Assembly (NCBI RefSeq): GCF_003428335.1
Contig: NZ_CP031704.1
Coordinates: 1,612,001 to 1,676,000 of the forward strand
Source: Solimonas sp. K1W22B-7
Lineage (GTDB): Bacteria; Pseudomonadota; Gammaproteobacteria; Nevskiales; Nevskiaceae
DNA: 64,000 nucleotides
Direction of reading: 5' to 3'
The notes under the pieces are model-generated. The model was not told where the DNA came from. It was given only the letters and a program-made list of their open reading frames with translations, and ran no database searches. Positions 24,815 to 33,843 of the stretch are shown here, in pieces (positions within the stretch are counted from its first letter, which is position 1; each line of letters begins with the position of its first letter). The translations under genes and the position numbers were made by a program.

Positions 24815-27469
24815 TCACCAGTCATAGCTCAGGTTGAGGCCGATGACCCGGGGTTCGGAGTAGATCGAGCTCTGGAAGTAGGTCAGGTTCCACTGGTTGC
24901 TGTTGGAGATGCGGTACAGCTCGTTGGTGAGGTTGGTGCCGAACAGCTGGGCACTGAGGGCCGTGCCGAAGACGCGGCTCCAGCTCAGGCTGGCATTCCA
25001 CAGGCCGACCGCCGGCAGGTAGGCGCCGGGTTCGGCCTCGGGCGGAGACGACTGTCCGCTGTATTTGCGCGAGGTGTAGGCATAGGTCATGGAAGCCTCG
25101 ACCTCGCCGATCTCCGGGTCCAGCGGCAACAGGTAGCGTCCGGACAGGCTGAACTGCTGCTTCGGGATGTCCTGGAAGGGGATGCAGCTGAAGTCGACGG
25201 TGCCGCCGCTGGAGATTTCCTGTCCGGTACAGTCGAGCTGCGGCGTCGCCCCGTTGTAACCGAAGCTGAACTCCTCGTACTCCGCTTCCGTGTAGCCGTA
25301 GGTGCCCAGGAAGGTGAAGCCGGGGAAGGGCTGGATCGTCAGGTCCATCTCGAAACCGGCGACCCAGGCGCTGCCGACGTTGAAGATCGCCTGGCCCAGC
25401 TGTGGCACCGGGCTGGGATTGCCGGGATCGACAAAGGCGTCGATTCCGGCCTTCTGCAGACCCGTGTAGTCGGTGTAGTAGACCGCCGCGTTGAGGCGGA
25501 CCGGCATGTCGCCGATCTCGAAGTCGGCTTTCTGGCCCAGTTCGTAGTTGGTGACGTATTCCGGCTTGAAGGTGTAGTGATCCGGATTCACGGCGATGGG
25601 GGCGACGCCGCCGGTCTTGTAACCGCGGCTGACCTTGCCGTAGACCAGCTGGGTGCCGAACTTGTAGTCCAGCCCCGCGGTATAGGTCCACTCGGTGTTC
25701 TCGACCTCGGCATCGAATGCCTTGTCGACCAGGGGCACCAGCCCCAGGGCCAGCTGGCTGATCGAGGCGCTGACCTGGGTCTTGTCGGTGGTGCGCCGCG
25801 CGCCCACGGTCAGGTTGAGCCCGGACAGCGATTCGGCGAGTCCGCCGAGATCGTAGGTCCCCTGGGCGAAGGGGGCGAAGGAGGTCTTGCGCTGGTCGTA
25901 CTGCTGGTCCACGTCGACGAAAATCAGTGACTTGGCGACGATGCGGCCGGAGGCATCGGTCGATTCGTAGTAGCCGCCGACCACGAAGTCCAGCTTGTCG
26001 TCGAAGGCCTTGCCCTGCAGCTGCAGTTCCTCCGTCGTGGTCGTCACGTCGGCCTGGGGGATGTTGTCCGGGTTGATGAACTCGTTGAGCGCGGCGCGCG
26101 AACCGTCGAGGTCCCAGCGGTAGGAGTGCTTCAGCGTGGCGTGGCTGGCGATGTTGACCAGCGTCAGTTGGTCGTTGAGTTCGAAGCTGAACTTGTCGAC
26201 CAGCGCGCCGGTTTCGAGGCTGTCGTGAGGATCGCCGCTGAGCTGGACGTGGCGCACGTCGCGCGCGGCCTGTTCATCGACGATGTCCTGCCCGCAGTTG
26301 CTCGAGGGCCCGAAGAAGTTCAGCGCCAGGCAGCCCAGGTTCGCCACCTGGGTGATGTCCAGGCCCGGGATGATCGTGGCCAGCACGCCGAGCCCGACCG
26401 CTCCTGGGATCGCCCGGTTGAGACCCTGCCGGTTGATCCTTTCGATCACGGTGGCGGTGCCGTTGTCGTCGCTGTCGGCGTAGTACCCCATCAGGTAGTT
26501 GTCGATGCGCTCGGTCGGACGCCACAGCAGGCCCAGGCGCGCCGTCCAGTAGTTCTTGTTGTCGTAGTCCTTGCCGGTGACGACGTCCTGGGTGAAGCCA
26601 TCGCGCTGGTAGACCTGTCCACCGACGCGGGCGAGCAGCTTGTCCTCGATGATCGGTGTATTGAGCACCATCTCGTAGGAGTGGCCCATTAGATTGCCGT
26701 CGCCCGCCAGCGACATGACGCCCGCCCGCAACGAGGCCGAGAACTCGTCCTGGGGCTTCTGCGGTTCCAGCAGCAGGGCGCCGCCGGTGGTGTTGCGGCC
26801 GAACAGCGTGCCCTGTGAGCCCTTGAGGATCTGGACGTTGGACAGGTCGAAGAACTTGCCGGCGCCGCCCTGGTAGGAGGCCACCGGATCGGCGGGCAGG
26901 GGCACCTCGCCCAGGTAGACCACGACACCTGCGCTGGCCCCGAACTGCGCGCCCTGTCCGCGAATGGTGGGCGTCTCGGTATTGCGCATCTGGCTGCCGG
27001 AGCCGACCAGCAGTGAGGGCACGCGGCCCTGCAGGTCCTGCGGGCTGTTGATCTGGTCGCGGCGCAGGTCGTCGGCGCTCATCGCCGAGATCGCGATCGG
27101 CACGTCCTGCTGGCTCTCCGCGGTACGCCGGGCGGTGACGACGATTTCTTCCAGCACCGGGCGCGAGGGCGCGCGTTTCGCTGCCGCGGGGGGTGCCGGT
27201 TCCTGCGGCGCGGCGGGAACGGGGATGACCTCGGAGTAGGGCTGGGCGGCGGCCTGCGGCTTCACGTCGCCACTCCCGGGCGCATCGGCGGCCGCCACGG
27301 GTTCCAGCAGCAGTGCGTCGAGTTCGTCCGCGGCCAATGCGCCGGCTGCCGGAGCGGCGGGTTCCTGCGGCTTCTGCGCGCTCGCGGGCAGCGGCAACAT
27401 CAGGGCCGGACACAGGACGAAGGGCATCGCTCCGGCCAGCATGCCTGTCTTCGTGCTGCGTCTGCTCAC
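24815..27469 (-). CDS. TonB-dependent outer-membrane receptor
   Basis: About 884 residues. A signal peptide ending ASAQ is followed by an unusual Ala/Pro-rich stretch of about 75 residues and then the plug domain, starting at VLEEIVVTARR with DVPIAIS. The plug has the QGTLFGRNTTGG motif and the protein ends in an NLSYDW-type beta strand. It belongs to the large iron-complex/sterol-type receptor group seen in polycyclic degraders, so the ligand may be an organic substrate. GTG 27469 has AGGGGGAG just upstream; a TTG 24 bases further is also possible. First gene of the leftward unit containing the membrane pair and the COX3/COX4-like genes. Confidence 0.88.
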   Translation of the reverse strand: MSRRSTKTGMLAGAMPFVLCPALMLPLPASAQKPQEPAAPAAGALAADELDALLLEPVAAADAPGSGDVKPQAAAQPYSEVIPVPAAPQEPAPPAAAKRAPSRPVLEEIVVTARRTAESQQDVPIAISAMSADDLRRDQINSPQDLQGRVPSLLVGSGSQMRNTETPTIRGQGAQFGASAGVVVYLGEVPLPADPVASYQGGAGKFFDLSNVQILKGSQGTLFGRNTTGGALLLEPQKPQDEFSASLRAGVMSLAGDGNLMGHSYEMVLNTPIIEDKLLARVGGQVYQRDGFTQDVVTGKDYDNKNYWTARLGLLWRPTERIDNYLMGYYADSDDNGTATVIERINRQGLNRAIPGAVGLGVLATIIPGLDITQVANLGCLALNFFGPSSNCGQDIVDEQAARDVRHVQLSGDPHDSLETGALVDKFSFELNDQLTLVNIASHATLKHSYRWDLDGSRAALNEFINPDNIPQADVTTTTEELQLQGKAFDDKLDFVVGGYYESTDASGRIVAKSLIFVDVDQQYDQRKTSFAPFAQGTYDLGGLAESLSGLNLTVGARRTTDKTQVSASISQLALGLVPLVDKAFDAEVENTEWTYTAGLDYKFGTQLVYGKVSRGYKTGGVAPIAVNPDHYTFKPEYVTNYELGQKADFEIGDMPVRLNAAVYYTDYTGLQKAGIDAFVDPGNPSPVPQLGQAIFNVGSAWVAGFEMDLTIQPFPGFTFLGTYGYTEAEYEEFSFGYNGATPQLDCTGQEISSGGTVDFSCIPFQDIPKQQFSLSGRYLLPLDPEIGEVEASMTYAYTSRKYSGQSSPPEAEPGAYLPAVGLWNASLSWSRVFGTALSAQLFGTNLTNELYRISNSNQWNLTYFQSSIYSEPRVIGLNLSYDW

Positions 27470-27617
27470 GGTCTCCCCCTTCTGTCGAAGCAACGGCTCC
27501 GGGCCGGCTTTCGCATTGGTTTCGACAAGCTAGTTCGGGGGGCTGCGGCCGTCTACGCTGGCATCCGGCCCGCGCGTTGAAATCGGGACATCGTGAGGCC
27601 GGAGTGGGGAATCCCGG

Positions 27618-27959
27618 CTATTTCCGCGTGAGGAAGTAGAGCGACGCCGCCAGCAGGCACAGGTAGAGCAGCGTCGCCACCCAGTAACTGCGCCGGATCA
27701 GGTCCCCGACTTCCTCGTCGGTGGTGCCTTCATAGCTGCCCACGCGCAGCAGCAGGAGCAGCGCCATGCCGCTGAAGAACACGGCCAGGCCCCACACATA
27801 TCGCAGGTAAGGGCCGGCGGGATCCGGGACGAACAGCGTCAGCGCCAGCACCGCGGCCGAGTGCAGGAGATGCACGGTTGCAGAGACGGCCATGCGGGCA
27901 TTCCATCGCATGGCCCCTGCCTGCTTGCCATCGGGTGTCTTCGCCATCCGCTCCGCCAT
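27618..27959 (-). CDS. Small membrane protein of unknown function
   Basis: 113 residues with three predicted transmembrane helices (about 24-43, 54-72 and 92-109) and a charged loop SYEGTTDEEVGDLIRR between the second and third. I do not recognise the family. ATG 27959 is one of two close in-frame starts (MAERMAK). It is divergent from alaA and is followed by the TonB receptor unit after 148 bases. Confidence 0.5.
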   Translation of the reverse strand: MAERMAKTPDGKQAGAMRWNARMAVSATVHLLHSAAVLALTLFVPDPAGPYLRYVWGLAVFFSGMALLLLLRVGSYEGTTDEEVGDLIRRSYWVATLLYLCLLAASLYFLTRK

Positions 27960-28119
27960 CGCTTCCCTGGGCGATTATGGCTGTTTCCCGGGCGCGGCAG
28001 CCGATCGCGACAGCTTGCTTTCCGGCCAAGCCGGTCGGCCGCGCTGGAGGGATGCGGCGGGCAAGGTACGCCGGGCTTTGGCTGCTTTATGATGACCGCC
28101 ATTTGACGGAAGATCGCCC

Positions 28120-29346
28120 ATGAAATCCATAAGAAAATCGAGCAAGCTGGCCAACGTCCTCTACGACATCCGCGGCCCCATCATGGATCGGGCCAAGCAG
28201 TTGGAGGATGAAGGCCACAAGCTCATCAAGCTCAACATCGGCAACCTGGCCGTGTTCGGGTTCGACGCCCCCGAGGAAGTCCAGCAGGACATGATCCGCA
28301 ACCTGCCCAATTCGGCAGGGTATTCGGACAGCAAGGGAATCTTCGGCGCCCGCAAGGCGGTCATGCACTACACCCAGGTGCAGGGGATCCAGGGAGTGAC
28401 GCTGGAGGACATCTACCTGGGCAATGGTGCATCCGAGTTGATTGCGATGGCGACCAACGCCCTGCTCGACGACGGCGACGAACTGCTGCTGCCCGCCCCG
28501 GACTACCCGTTGTGGACGGCGGTTGCGAGCCTGTCGGGCGGCAGGCCCGTGCACTACCTCTGCGACGAGGCCAGGGGCTGGCTGCCCAATCTGGATGATA
28601 TCCGCGCCAGGATCACGCCGCGCACCAAGGGTATCGTGGTCATCAACCCGAACAATCCGACGGGCGTGGTCTACTCCGACGAGGTGCTGCGAGAGATCGT
28701 GGCGATCGCGCGCGAGCATGGCCTGGTGATCCTGGCCGACGAGGTCTATGACAAGGTGCTGTACGACGGCGTGCGCCATACCGCGCTGGGCAGCCTGTCG
28801 ACCGACGTGCTGACGCTGACCTTCAACTCGCTGTCCAAGAGCTACCGGGCCTGCGGCTACCGCGCGGGCTGGATGGTGGTTTCGGGAGACAAGGCCGGCG
28901 CCACGGACTACATCGAGGGCCTGAACATGCTGTCCAACATGAAGCTGTGCGCCAATGTGCCCGGCCAGTGGGCGATCCAGACGGCGCTGGGCGGCTACCA
29001 GAGCATCAAGGACCTGGTGGGCGAGGGCGGACGCCTGCGCTGCCAGCGCGACCTGGCCTACGAGCTGATCACCGCCATCCCGGGCGTGACCTGCGTCAAG
29101 CCCGAGGCGGCGCTCTACATGTTCCCGCGGCTCGACCCCGAGGTCTACCCGATCAAGGACGACCGCCAGTTCTTCCTGCAGATGCTGGAGGCCACAAGGG
29201 TGATGCTGGTACAGGGCACCGGCTTCAACTGGCCCAAGCCCGATCACTTCCGCATCGTCTTCCTGCCGCACGAACCCGACCTGCGCGAGGCGATCGGGCG
29301 CATCGCCAGGTTCCTCGCCGACTACCGCGCCAGGCATCACAAGTAG
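28120..29346 (+). CDS. alaA: Glutamate-pyruvate (alanine) aminotransferase AlaA
   Basis: 408 residues, the normal length for the AlaA/YfbQ aminotransferase. It contains KLNIGN near the N-terminus, the NPNNPTG loop, the DEVYDK Asp, and the PLP lysine in SLSKSYRACGYRAGW. It transfers an amino group between glutamate and pyruvate in the cytosol. The high similarity of the motif regions to E. coli AlaA makes this one of the firmest calls in the window. It appears to be a single-gene unit between a divergent small membrane protein and a convergent hydrolase. Confidence 0.92.
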   Translation: MKSIRKSSKLANVLYDIRGPIMDRAKQLEDEGHKLIKLNIGNLAVFGFDAPEEVQQDMIRNLPNSAGYSDSKGIFGARKAVMHYTQVQGIQGVTLEDIYLGNGASELIAMATNALLDDGDELLLPAPDYPLWTAVASLSGGRPVHYLCDEARGWLPNLDDIRARITPRTKGIVVINPNNPTGVVYSDEVLREIVAIAREHGLVILADEVYDKVLYDGVRHTALGSLSTDVLTLTFNSLSKSYRACGYRAGWMVVSGDKAGATDYIEGLNMLSNMKLCANVPGQWAIQTALGGYQSIKDLVGEGGRLRCQRDLAYELITAIPGVTCVKPEAALYMFPRLDPEVYPIKDDRQFFLQMLEATRVMLVQGTGFNWPKPDHFRIVFLPHEPDLREAIGRIARFLADYRARHHK

Positions 29347-29380
29347 CCGTGGGTGGTCCGATCCGGCAGGCTCGACCGGC

Positions 29381-30877
29381 TCAGTCGAGATAGTTGCCCA
29401 CCGCCGTCAGCACGGCTTCCCATTCCTTCTGCACGATGGTGTCGATCGGGTCATTCCCGAAACGGACACCGACCATGTGCAGGGATGGCGCCACGCTGAC
29501 GAGCTGGTGCCCGTAACCCTCCGCCGTGTAGTTGCCGGACTCGACACCGCCCCAGTGAGGCCACATGTAGCCGCGTGGGCCGCCGCCGGTCGCCTTGTCG
29601 TAGTGGTGCGAAGCCCTCACCCAGGCCGCGGGGATGATCTGCCTGCCATCGACGCTGCGTCCCCCGTTGCGGTGGAGCTCCCCGAAGCGGAGCATGTCCC
29701 TCGGCGTCGCGTGCAGCCCCATCGAAGCGAAGGTGTTCCCCAGGCGGTCCACCATCACCAGCGCATCGTCCTGCATGCCCGCGGGCTGCCAGATCTTCTC
29801 CGAGAGGAGTTCCGCGTAGGGCTTGTGGTAGACCCGTTCCAGCAGCCACGCCAGCATCTGCGCGTCGCCGCTGTTGTAGCGATAGAACTCGCCCGGGTTT
29901 GAGACGCGCGTCAGCCTCAGCAGGTACTCGTCGCGGGTCATCCCGGCAAGGCCGTTCGAGTGGTAGTCGGCACCCATGAGGACGAGCTCCTCGGGCTGGT
30001 GTATCGGCACGTCCACCCAGTAGGTGCCCGACTCCATTTGCAGGAGGTCTTCGATGCTGACCCCCTCCCAGACGGTGCCGGCGGCTTCGGCGATGTACTT
30101 GGTGATGGGGTCGTGAATCGAGTGGACGAGCCCCTCCGCCACGGCGATTCCCACCAGCGAGGTGGTGACCGACTTCGTCACCGACCACATATGGTGCCGG
30201 GTCTTGGTGTTGAACCCGTTCTGATAGTCGTCGTAGATGAACCGGCCCTTGTGCATGAACGCGATCGCATTCGTGGACCCGCTCTGCATGAATTGCTCGA
30301 CGGTGCGCGTGCGGCCGTTCACCTCGTAGGTGACCTGGCTGAGGTCCACTTTCGCCTCGGGGAGCGCCGCGGCGTCAGCCCTGGCCCGGACAACCCGGGT
30401 CGGGAGAATCACGATGGCCGTCGTTGCCTCCACCGGCAGCAACAGGATCGAGAATTCGAAATCCGCCGTATCCTGCAGAATCCTCGTGGCCTGCCCCCCG
30501 CTCAGCAACAACTCCGCGCGCGCCTGCAGCAGATCCACCAGCGGTCCGAAGCCGGGGATGAACTCGTTCGGCGTCGGGTAGAGCCGGCCGAGATGCATCG
30601 CGATGACATTGCCCAGCTGGTCGGGAAACGTCAGCAGCGCCGCGAGCGCCGCAACGGGGTCGGTCGGGAGCGAGTACAGGCCTGCGCGTTCGACCACATG
30701 CAGCAGTTCCCCGGCGAGGATCACCCCTTCGTTCGGCGGAGCGGCCGGCGTGTCCTCCACGTCCTGACGCCCAGGCTGATTCGCGCTCTGCTCCGGACTT
30801 GTGGATGAGCCACAGGCTACCAGCGCGAGTGCCGTGACCACTGCGCCCGCAAGACGAGGCCAGACGGATGGTTCCAT
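29381..30877 (-). CDS. Serine hydrolase lipoprotein (beta-lactamase/EstB family)
   Basis: 498 residues. A lipoprotein signal with lipobox LVAC (Cys22) is followed by about 200 residues without a recognised domain, then a class C beta-lactamase-type serine hydrolase: S232-V-T-K235, the Tyr334 motif in YRYNSGD, and a late GYGHQLV. Proteins of this kind are esterases, amidases or D-amino peptidases rather than true beta-lactamases. It would be anchored in the periplasm or outer membrane. The long N-terminal region is unusual. It converges with alaA, 34 bases apart. Confidence 0.85.
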   Translation of the reverse strand: MEPSVWPRLAGAVVTALALVACGSSTSPEQSANQPGRQDVEDTPAAPPNEGVILAGELLHVVERAGLYSLPTDPVAALAALLTFPDQLGNVIAMHLGRLYPTPNEFIPGFGPLVDLLQARAELLLSGGQATRILQDTADFEFSILLLPVEATTAIVILPTRVVRARADAAALPEAKVDLSQVTYEVNGRTRTVEQFMQSGSTNAIAFMHKGRFIYDDYQNGFNTKTRHHMWSVTKSVTTSLVGIAVAEGLVHSIHDPITKYIAEAAGTVWEGVSIEDLLQMESGTYWVDVPIHQPEELVLMGADYHSNGLAGMTRDEYLLRLTRVSNPGEFYRYNSGDAQMLAWLLERVYHKPYAELLSEKIWQPAGMQDDALVMVDRLGNTFASMGLHATPRDMLRFGELHRNGGRSVDGRQIIPAAWVRASHHYDKATGGGPRGYMWPHWGGVESGNYTAEGYGHQLVSVAPSLHMVGVRFGNDPIDTIVQKEWEAVLTAVGNYLD

Positions 30878-31038
30878 GGTTCCCAGACTCCCCTGATATT
30901 GTGTTTTTTATCCCCGCTGATGATCCTGCTCATGCCAGAATCGTCCAATAGCAAAAAGCGCTCAGCCGCTGATACCGAAGGCTCCCAGGGTGGGTCAAGG
31001 CCCGCCCTGCAGGACCCACACTGACCAGGAGGGCAACC

Positions 31039-31857
31039 ATGGTACAAACGAAGTCCACCATCCCGATCGATTTCGATGACGTGGGGGCAGGAGACCCCGC
31101 ACTGCTCTGCCTGCCGGGCTGGTGCGTGGACCGCGGGCCCTTCGATGGCCTCGTATCGGCATGCAGCCGTACGCGCCGCGTGCTCTCGATGGACTGGCGC
31201 GGGCATGGACGCTCGGGACCCTCTCCGGGGGATTTCGGCGAATCCGCCCTGGTCGAAGATGCCGAGGCCGTGATCCGCGAGAGCGGTGCCGAGCGGGTGG
31301 TTCCGGTCGCCATGTCCCACTCGGGTTGGGTGGCCATCGAACTGCGCCGCCGCTTGGGGGGGCGGATTCCGGCCATCGTCCTGCTGGACTGGCTGGTGCT
31401 CGATCCGCCTCCACCCTTTCTCGGGGCGCTGGCCGCGCTGCAGGACCCGGCGACCTGGCAGGCGACGCGCGATCAGCTCTTCGGCATGTGGCTGCATGGC
31501 GTGGACCAGCCGGAAATCATCCGCCTGGTGCGCGAGGGGATGGGTGCGTACGGCGCCGGGATGTGGGCGCGGGCCGGGCGCGAGATCGGGAATGCCTATC
31601 GGCGCGAAGGGAATCCCCTGAAGGCGCTGGCGGCGCTGGACCCGCCCCTGCCGGCGCTGCACCTCTACGCCCAGCCCGAGGATCCCGGGTTTCTCCAGGC
31701 GCAGGAATCCTTCGCGGCAACGCATCCGTGGTTCACGGTCCGCAGGCTCAAGGCGAGATCGCACTTCCCGACGATGGAGGTGCCTGAAGACATGGCCCGC
31801 GCCATCGAGTCGTTCCTTGGCAGGGGTGGTTTCGCGGCACAGGGCGGCAGGTCCTGA
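31039..31857 (+). CDS. Alpha/beta-hydrolase-fold cofactor-independent 2,4-dioxygenase-like protein (HOD/QDO family)
   Basis: 272 residues. Beyond the hydrolase fold, long stretches match the family of 1H-3-hydroxy-4-oxoquin(ald)ine 2,4-dioxygenases, known from memory of that family: the LLDWLVLDPPPPF block, LFGMWLHG, a Trp-rich middle, HPWF and SHFP. The triad would be Ser95 (in SHSGW, preceded by His94), Asp117 and His242. In HOD a His follows the oxyanion-loop Trp by two; here the segment is GWCVD, with Val. These enzymes cleave quinolones with release of CO without any cofactor. A plain esterase is the alternative. The gene stands alone; no quinolone pathway genes are seen. Confidence 0.7.
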   Translation: MVQTKSTIPIDFDDVGAGDPALLCLPGWCVDRGPFDGLVSACSRTRRVLSMDWRGHGRSGPSPGDFGESALVEDAEAVIRESGAERVVPVAMSHSGWVAIELRRRLGGRIPAIVLLDWLVLDPPPPFLGALAALQDPATWQATRDQLFGMWLHGVDQPEIIRLVREGMGAYGAGMWARAGREIGNAYRREGNPLKALAALDPPLPALHLYAQPEDPGFLQAQESFAATHPWFTVRRLKARSHFPTMEVPEDMARAIESFLGRGGFAAQGGRS

Positions 31858-31871
31858 TTCAATAGGACCAA

Positions 31872-31917
31872 GGCGGGTCATTGCCCCGCCTGTCGCGAAA
31901 GGCGGATCAATGATCCG
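31872..31917. terminator. Two short hairpins between convergent genes
   Basis: GGCGGG/CCCGCC (31872-31890, 7-base loop) and CGGATC/GATCCG (31903-31917, 3-base loop) lie between the stops of the HOD-like gene and the CHAT gene. Their position suits a bidirectional terminator, though T runs are weak. Confidence 0.4.
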
Positions 31918-31925
31918 ACCTTGAA

Positions 31926-33749
31926 CTAATTTCTTCGCCTTAGCCGCCCATCTGGCGTGAAGGTTCTCTCGACGGCACGCCGCTCTTCAAGCATCAGTTC
32001 GCGATGTCGAGCGAAATTGTGGCGCAGATCCGCTGGCAGTTCCTCAGTGAGTCGAGCGTCAATCTCGCGAATGCTAGCCGTTAGTTCACGATGAAGATGG
32101 GGGGGTGAATTGACCCGATTACGCTGCACGCGGCAGAACGGAAGGCCAATGAGTAGATAAGGTCGGCGAGTGCCGTCTCCGTACACCGCGTGCTGCGCAC
32201 GCCAGAGGGCGTGACTTAACGGTTGGCCCAACTCGCGATCCAGTAGATGTCCAGCGACTTCTTGGGCTTCCGGGTCGGTGACGGGGAACATCGTGCCGAT
32301 ATAGGCTCGTGCGCCGGCGTACACGAATAGGCCACTCATCTGGTGCCAAGACGAGCAGGCGTTCACCACTACCAGAGGTGATGCCCCAGGCGCGAGGGCA
32401 TGTATGGCCGGGAACCACACGTGGTCATGCAGCTTGATCGCCATTGCATTTCGAACCCGCGGAAGACGAATAGATTCGACTCGAGCGGCCCTACGCTGAT
32501 CGACATCAAGTCGATGGAAGGCGTGAAGAGCACTCCCCACCGGAAGTTCGGCTAGAGCGGCTTTATCGGACCATGACACACCGTCCAACTCCTGATAATT
32601 GAAAAAAAACTTGACCGGAATATCCTCTTGATGCGGATCGACTCCGATAGAGACTGCTTGCTCAACAATGAGACGGCGTTCCCGACCCTCATCATCGACA
32701 TAGACGTAAGTGTCACGTGAGCCAGGAGCATCGCCCGCATGGCTTGAAAATACGACGAGGTCCCACGGTACCGCTTGCAGTAGCAGATCGACCCGATGAA
32801 CCGATGCTCCCGGGCCTTCCAGCACACGCGTAAGTGTGCGGTTACGACTTAGGGCGTCAGCGATCACCGTGATTTCGGATCCGACAACTTGGCCCGGTTG
32901 AACCAACAGTGCGGTGCGCGCGCTGAGATCGGCGTTCTGAGTCGCCCAAAGAGACTGGACGATAGTGCGCCCGAGGTCGGGATAAGCAAATAGATGGGAA
33001 CTAGGACGCTCTGGTATCCCAATTCCGTAGGGAAAACGATGTGTAACGAATAGAACCTCTGTGAATCGATCCGCCCTTACCTCCGCGGGCAATAACGCAC
33101 GTACACGAGCTGATAGATCTTCAAAACGCGCTGCTCCGGCTCCACCCCCAACTTGATACAGGGCCTCAATCAGCTCGTCGGCTTCTACATCAGGAAGTGG
33201 ATCAAACACGACCAGGCTGCCACCGATGGCATGGGTGAGATTGCTAGCGATGATCTGACTCATCTCGTTGCCTGATTCGCAGGCGATGAGTACGTGTTGC
33301 CCGGCTTCAACAAAATTTATGTTGGATGGATCGACCGTAGGATCCACTCGCAGCATGGCGCCGGTCTGACGCGCCAGCATCAAGCCGATACCAAGATTGC
33401 GCTCGCCCCACGCGAATTCTGTGTCGCGAGCGCGCACAACGCCCAGGAGGGCCAACTTGGCCTCATCTCTGGTGCTGATGCGCGAGACCAACGTCGCTGG
33501 TATGTGCTGGGACAGGGCTTCCGCGGCGGCGTCCGTGAGATCGGTAAAGAGCACCTTTCGAGGTTGGACGTGTGCAACTAAGTTACTTCGGCGTGTCACT
33601 TCATTCGTCCAGTCGATCCGGGCCATCCGAGGCCCATCGCTGACCGATAGGTAACGACGCTCCCGTCTAAAGAGCGACGAAACCTCTGCGATTAGATGCG
33701 TGTTGTCGCCGATTAAAACGACAGGCTCAAAGTCAGGTATTTGAATCAT
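31926..33749 (-). CDS. CHAT-domain (caspase/separase-like) cysteine protease
   Basis: 607 residues. The C-terminal half has the CHAT pattern: a catalytic His337 in VVFSSHAGD and a catalytic Cys465 in VVNACSSW, followed by GARAYIGTMFPVTD and a final SHALWRAQH helix. The N-terminal 300 residues are alpha/beta in character, have no motif I recognise, and may be a sensor or binding domain. CHAT proteases are often effectors in bacterial immunity or cell-death systems. The gene is clearly AT-richer than its surroundings (for example 26 G/C of 60 at 32581-32640), suggesting acquisition by transfer. No partner gene is evident beside it, so a defence role is inference. Confidence 0.75.
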   Translation of the reverse strand: MIQIPDFEPVVLIGDNTHLIAEVSSLFRRERRYLSVSDGPRMARIDWTNEVTRRSNLVAHVQPRKVLFTDLTDAAAEALSQHIPATLVSRISTRDEAKLALLGVVRARDTEFAWGERNLGIGLMLARQTGAMLRVDPTVDPSNINFVEAGQHVLIACESGNEMSQIIASNLTHAIGGSLVVFDPLPDVEADELIEALYQVGGGAGAARFEDLSARVRALLPAEVRADRFTEVLFVTHRFPYGIGIPERPSSHLFAYPDLGRTIVQSLWATQNADLSARTALLVQPGQVVGSEITVIADALSRNRTLTRVLEGPGASVHRVDLLLQAVPWDLVVFSSHAGDAPGSRDTYVYVDDEGRERRLIVEQAVSIGVDPHQEDIPVKFFFNYQELDGVSWSDKAALAELPVGSALHAFHRLDVDQRRAARVESIRLPRVRNAMAIKLHDHVWFPAIHALAPGASPLVVVNACSSWHQMSGLFVYAGARAYIGTMFPVTDPEAQEVAGHLLDRELGQPLSHALWRAQHAVYGDGTRRPYLLIGLPFCRVQRNRVNSPPHLHRELTASIREIDARLTEELPADLRHNFARHRELMLEERRAVERTFTPDGRLRRRN

Positions 33750-33843
33750 CGACGACCTTTGTGGCCTCCCTGCACAAATTTGGATTCGTCGAAATTAGCA
33801 GGTCCCAGAAGTTCAGGGATGCAAGCGGCGCCAAGCGCCGGCT

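Noticed and set aside
29381-30877. Antibiotic-resistance beta-lactamase
   Set aside because: The SxxK and Tyr motifs are those of the broad esterase/DD-peptidase-like group; the lipoprotein signal and long N-terminal region do not match class C enzymes.
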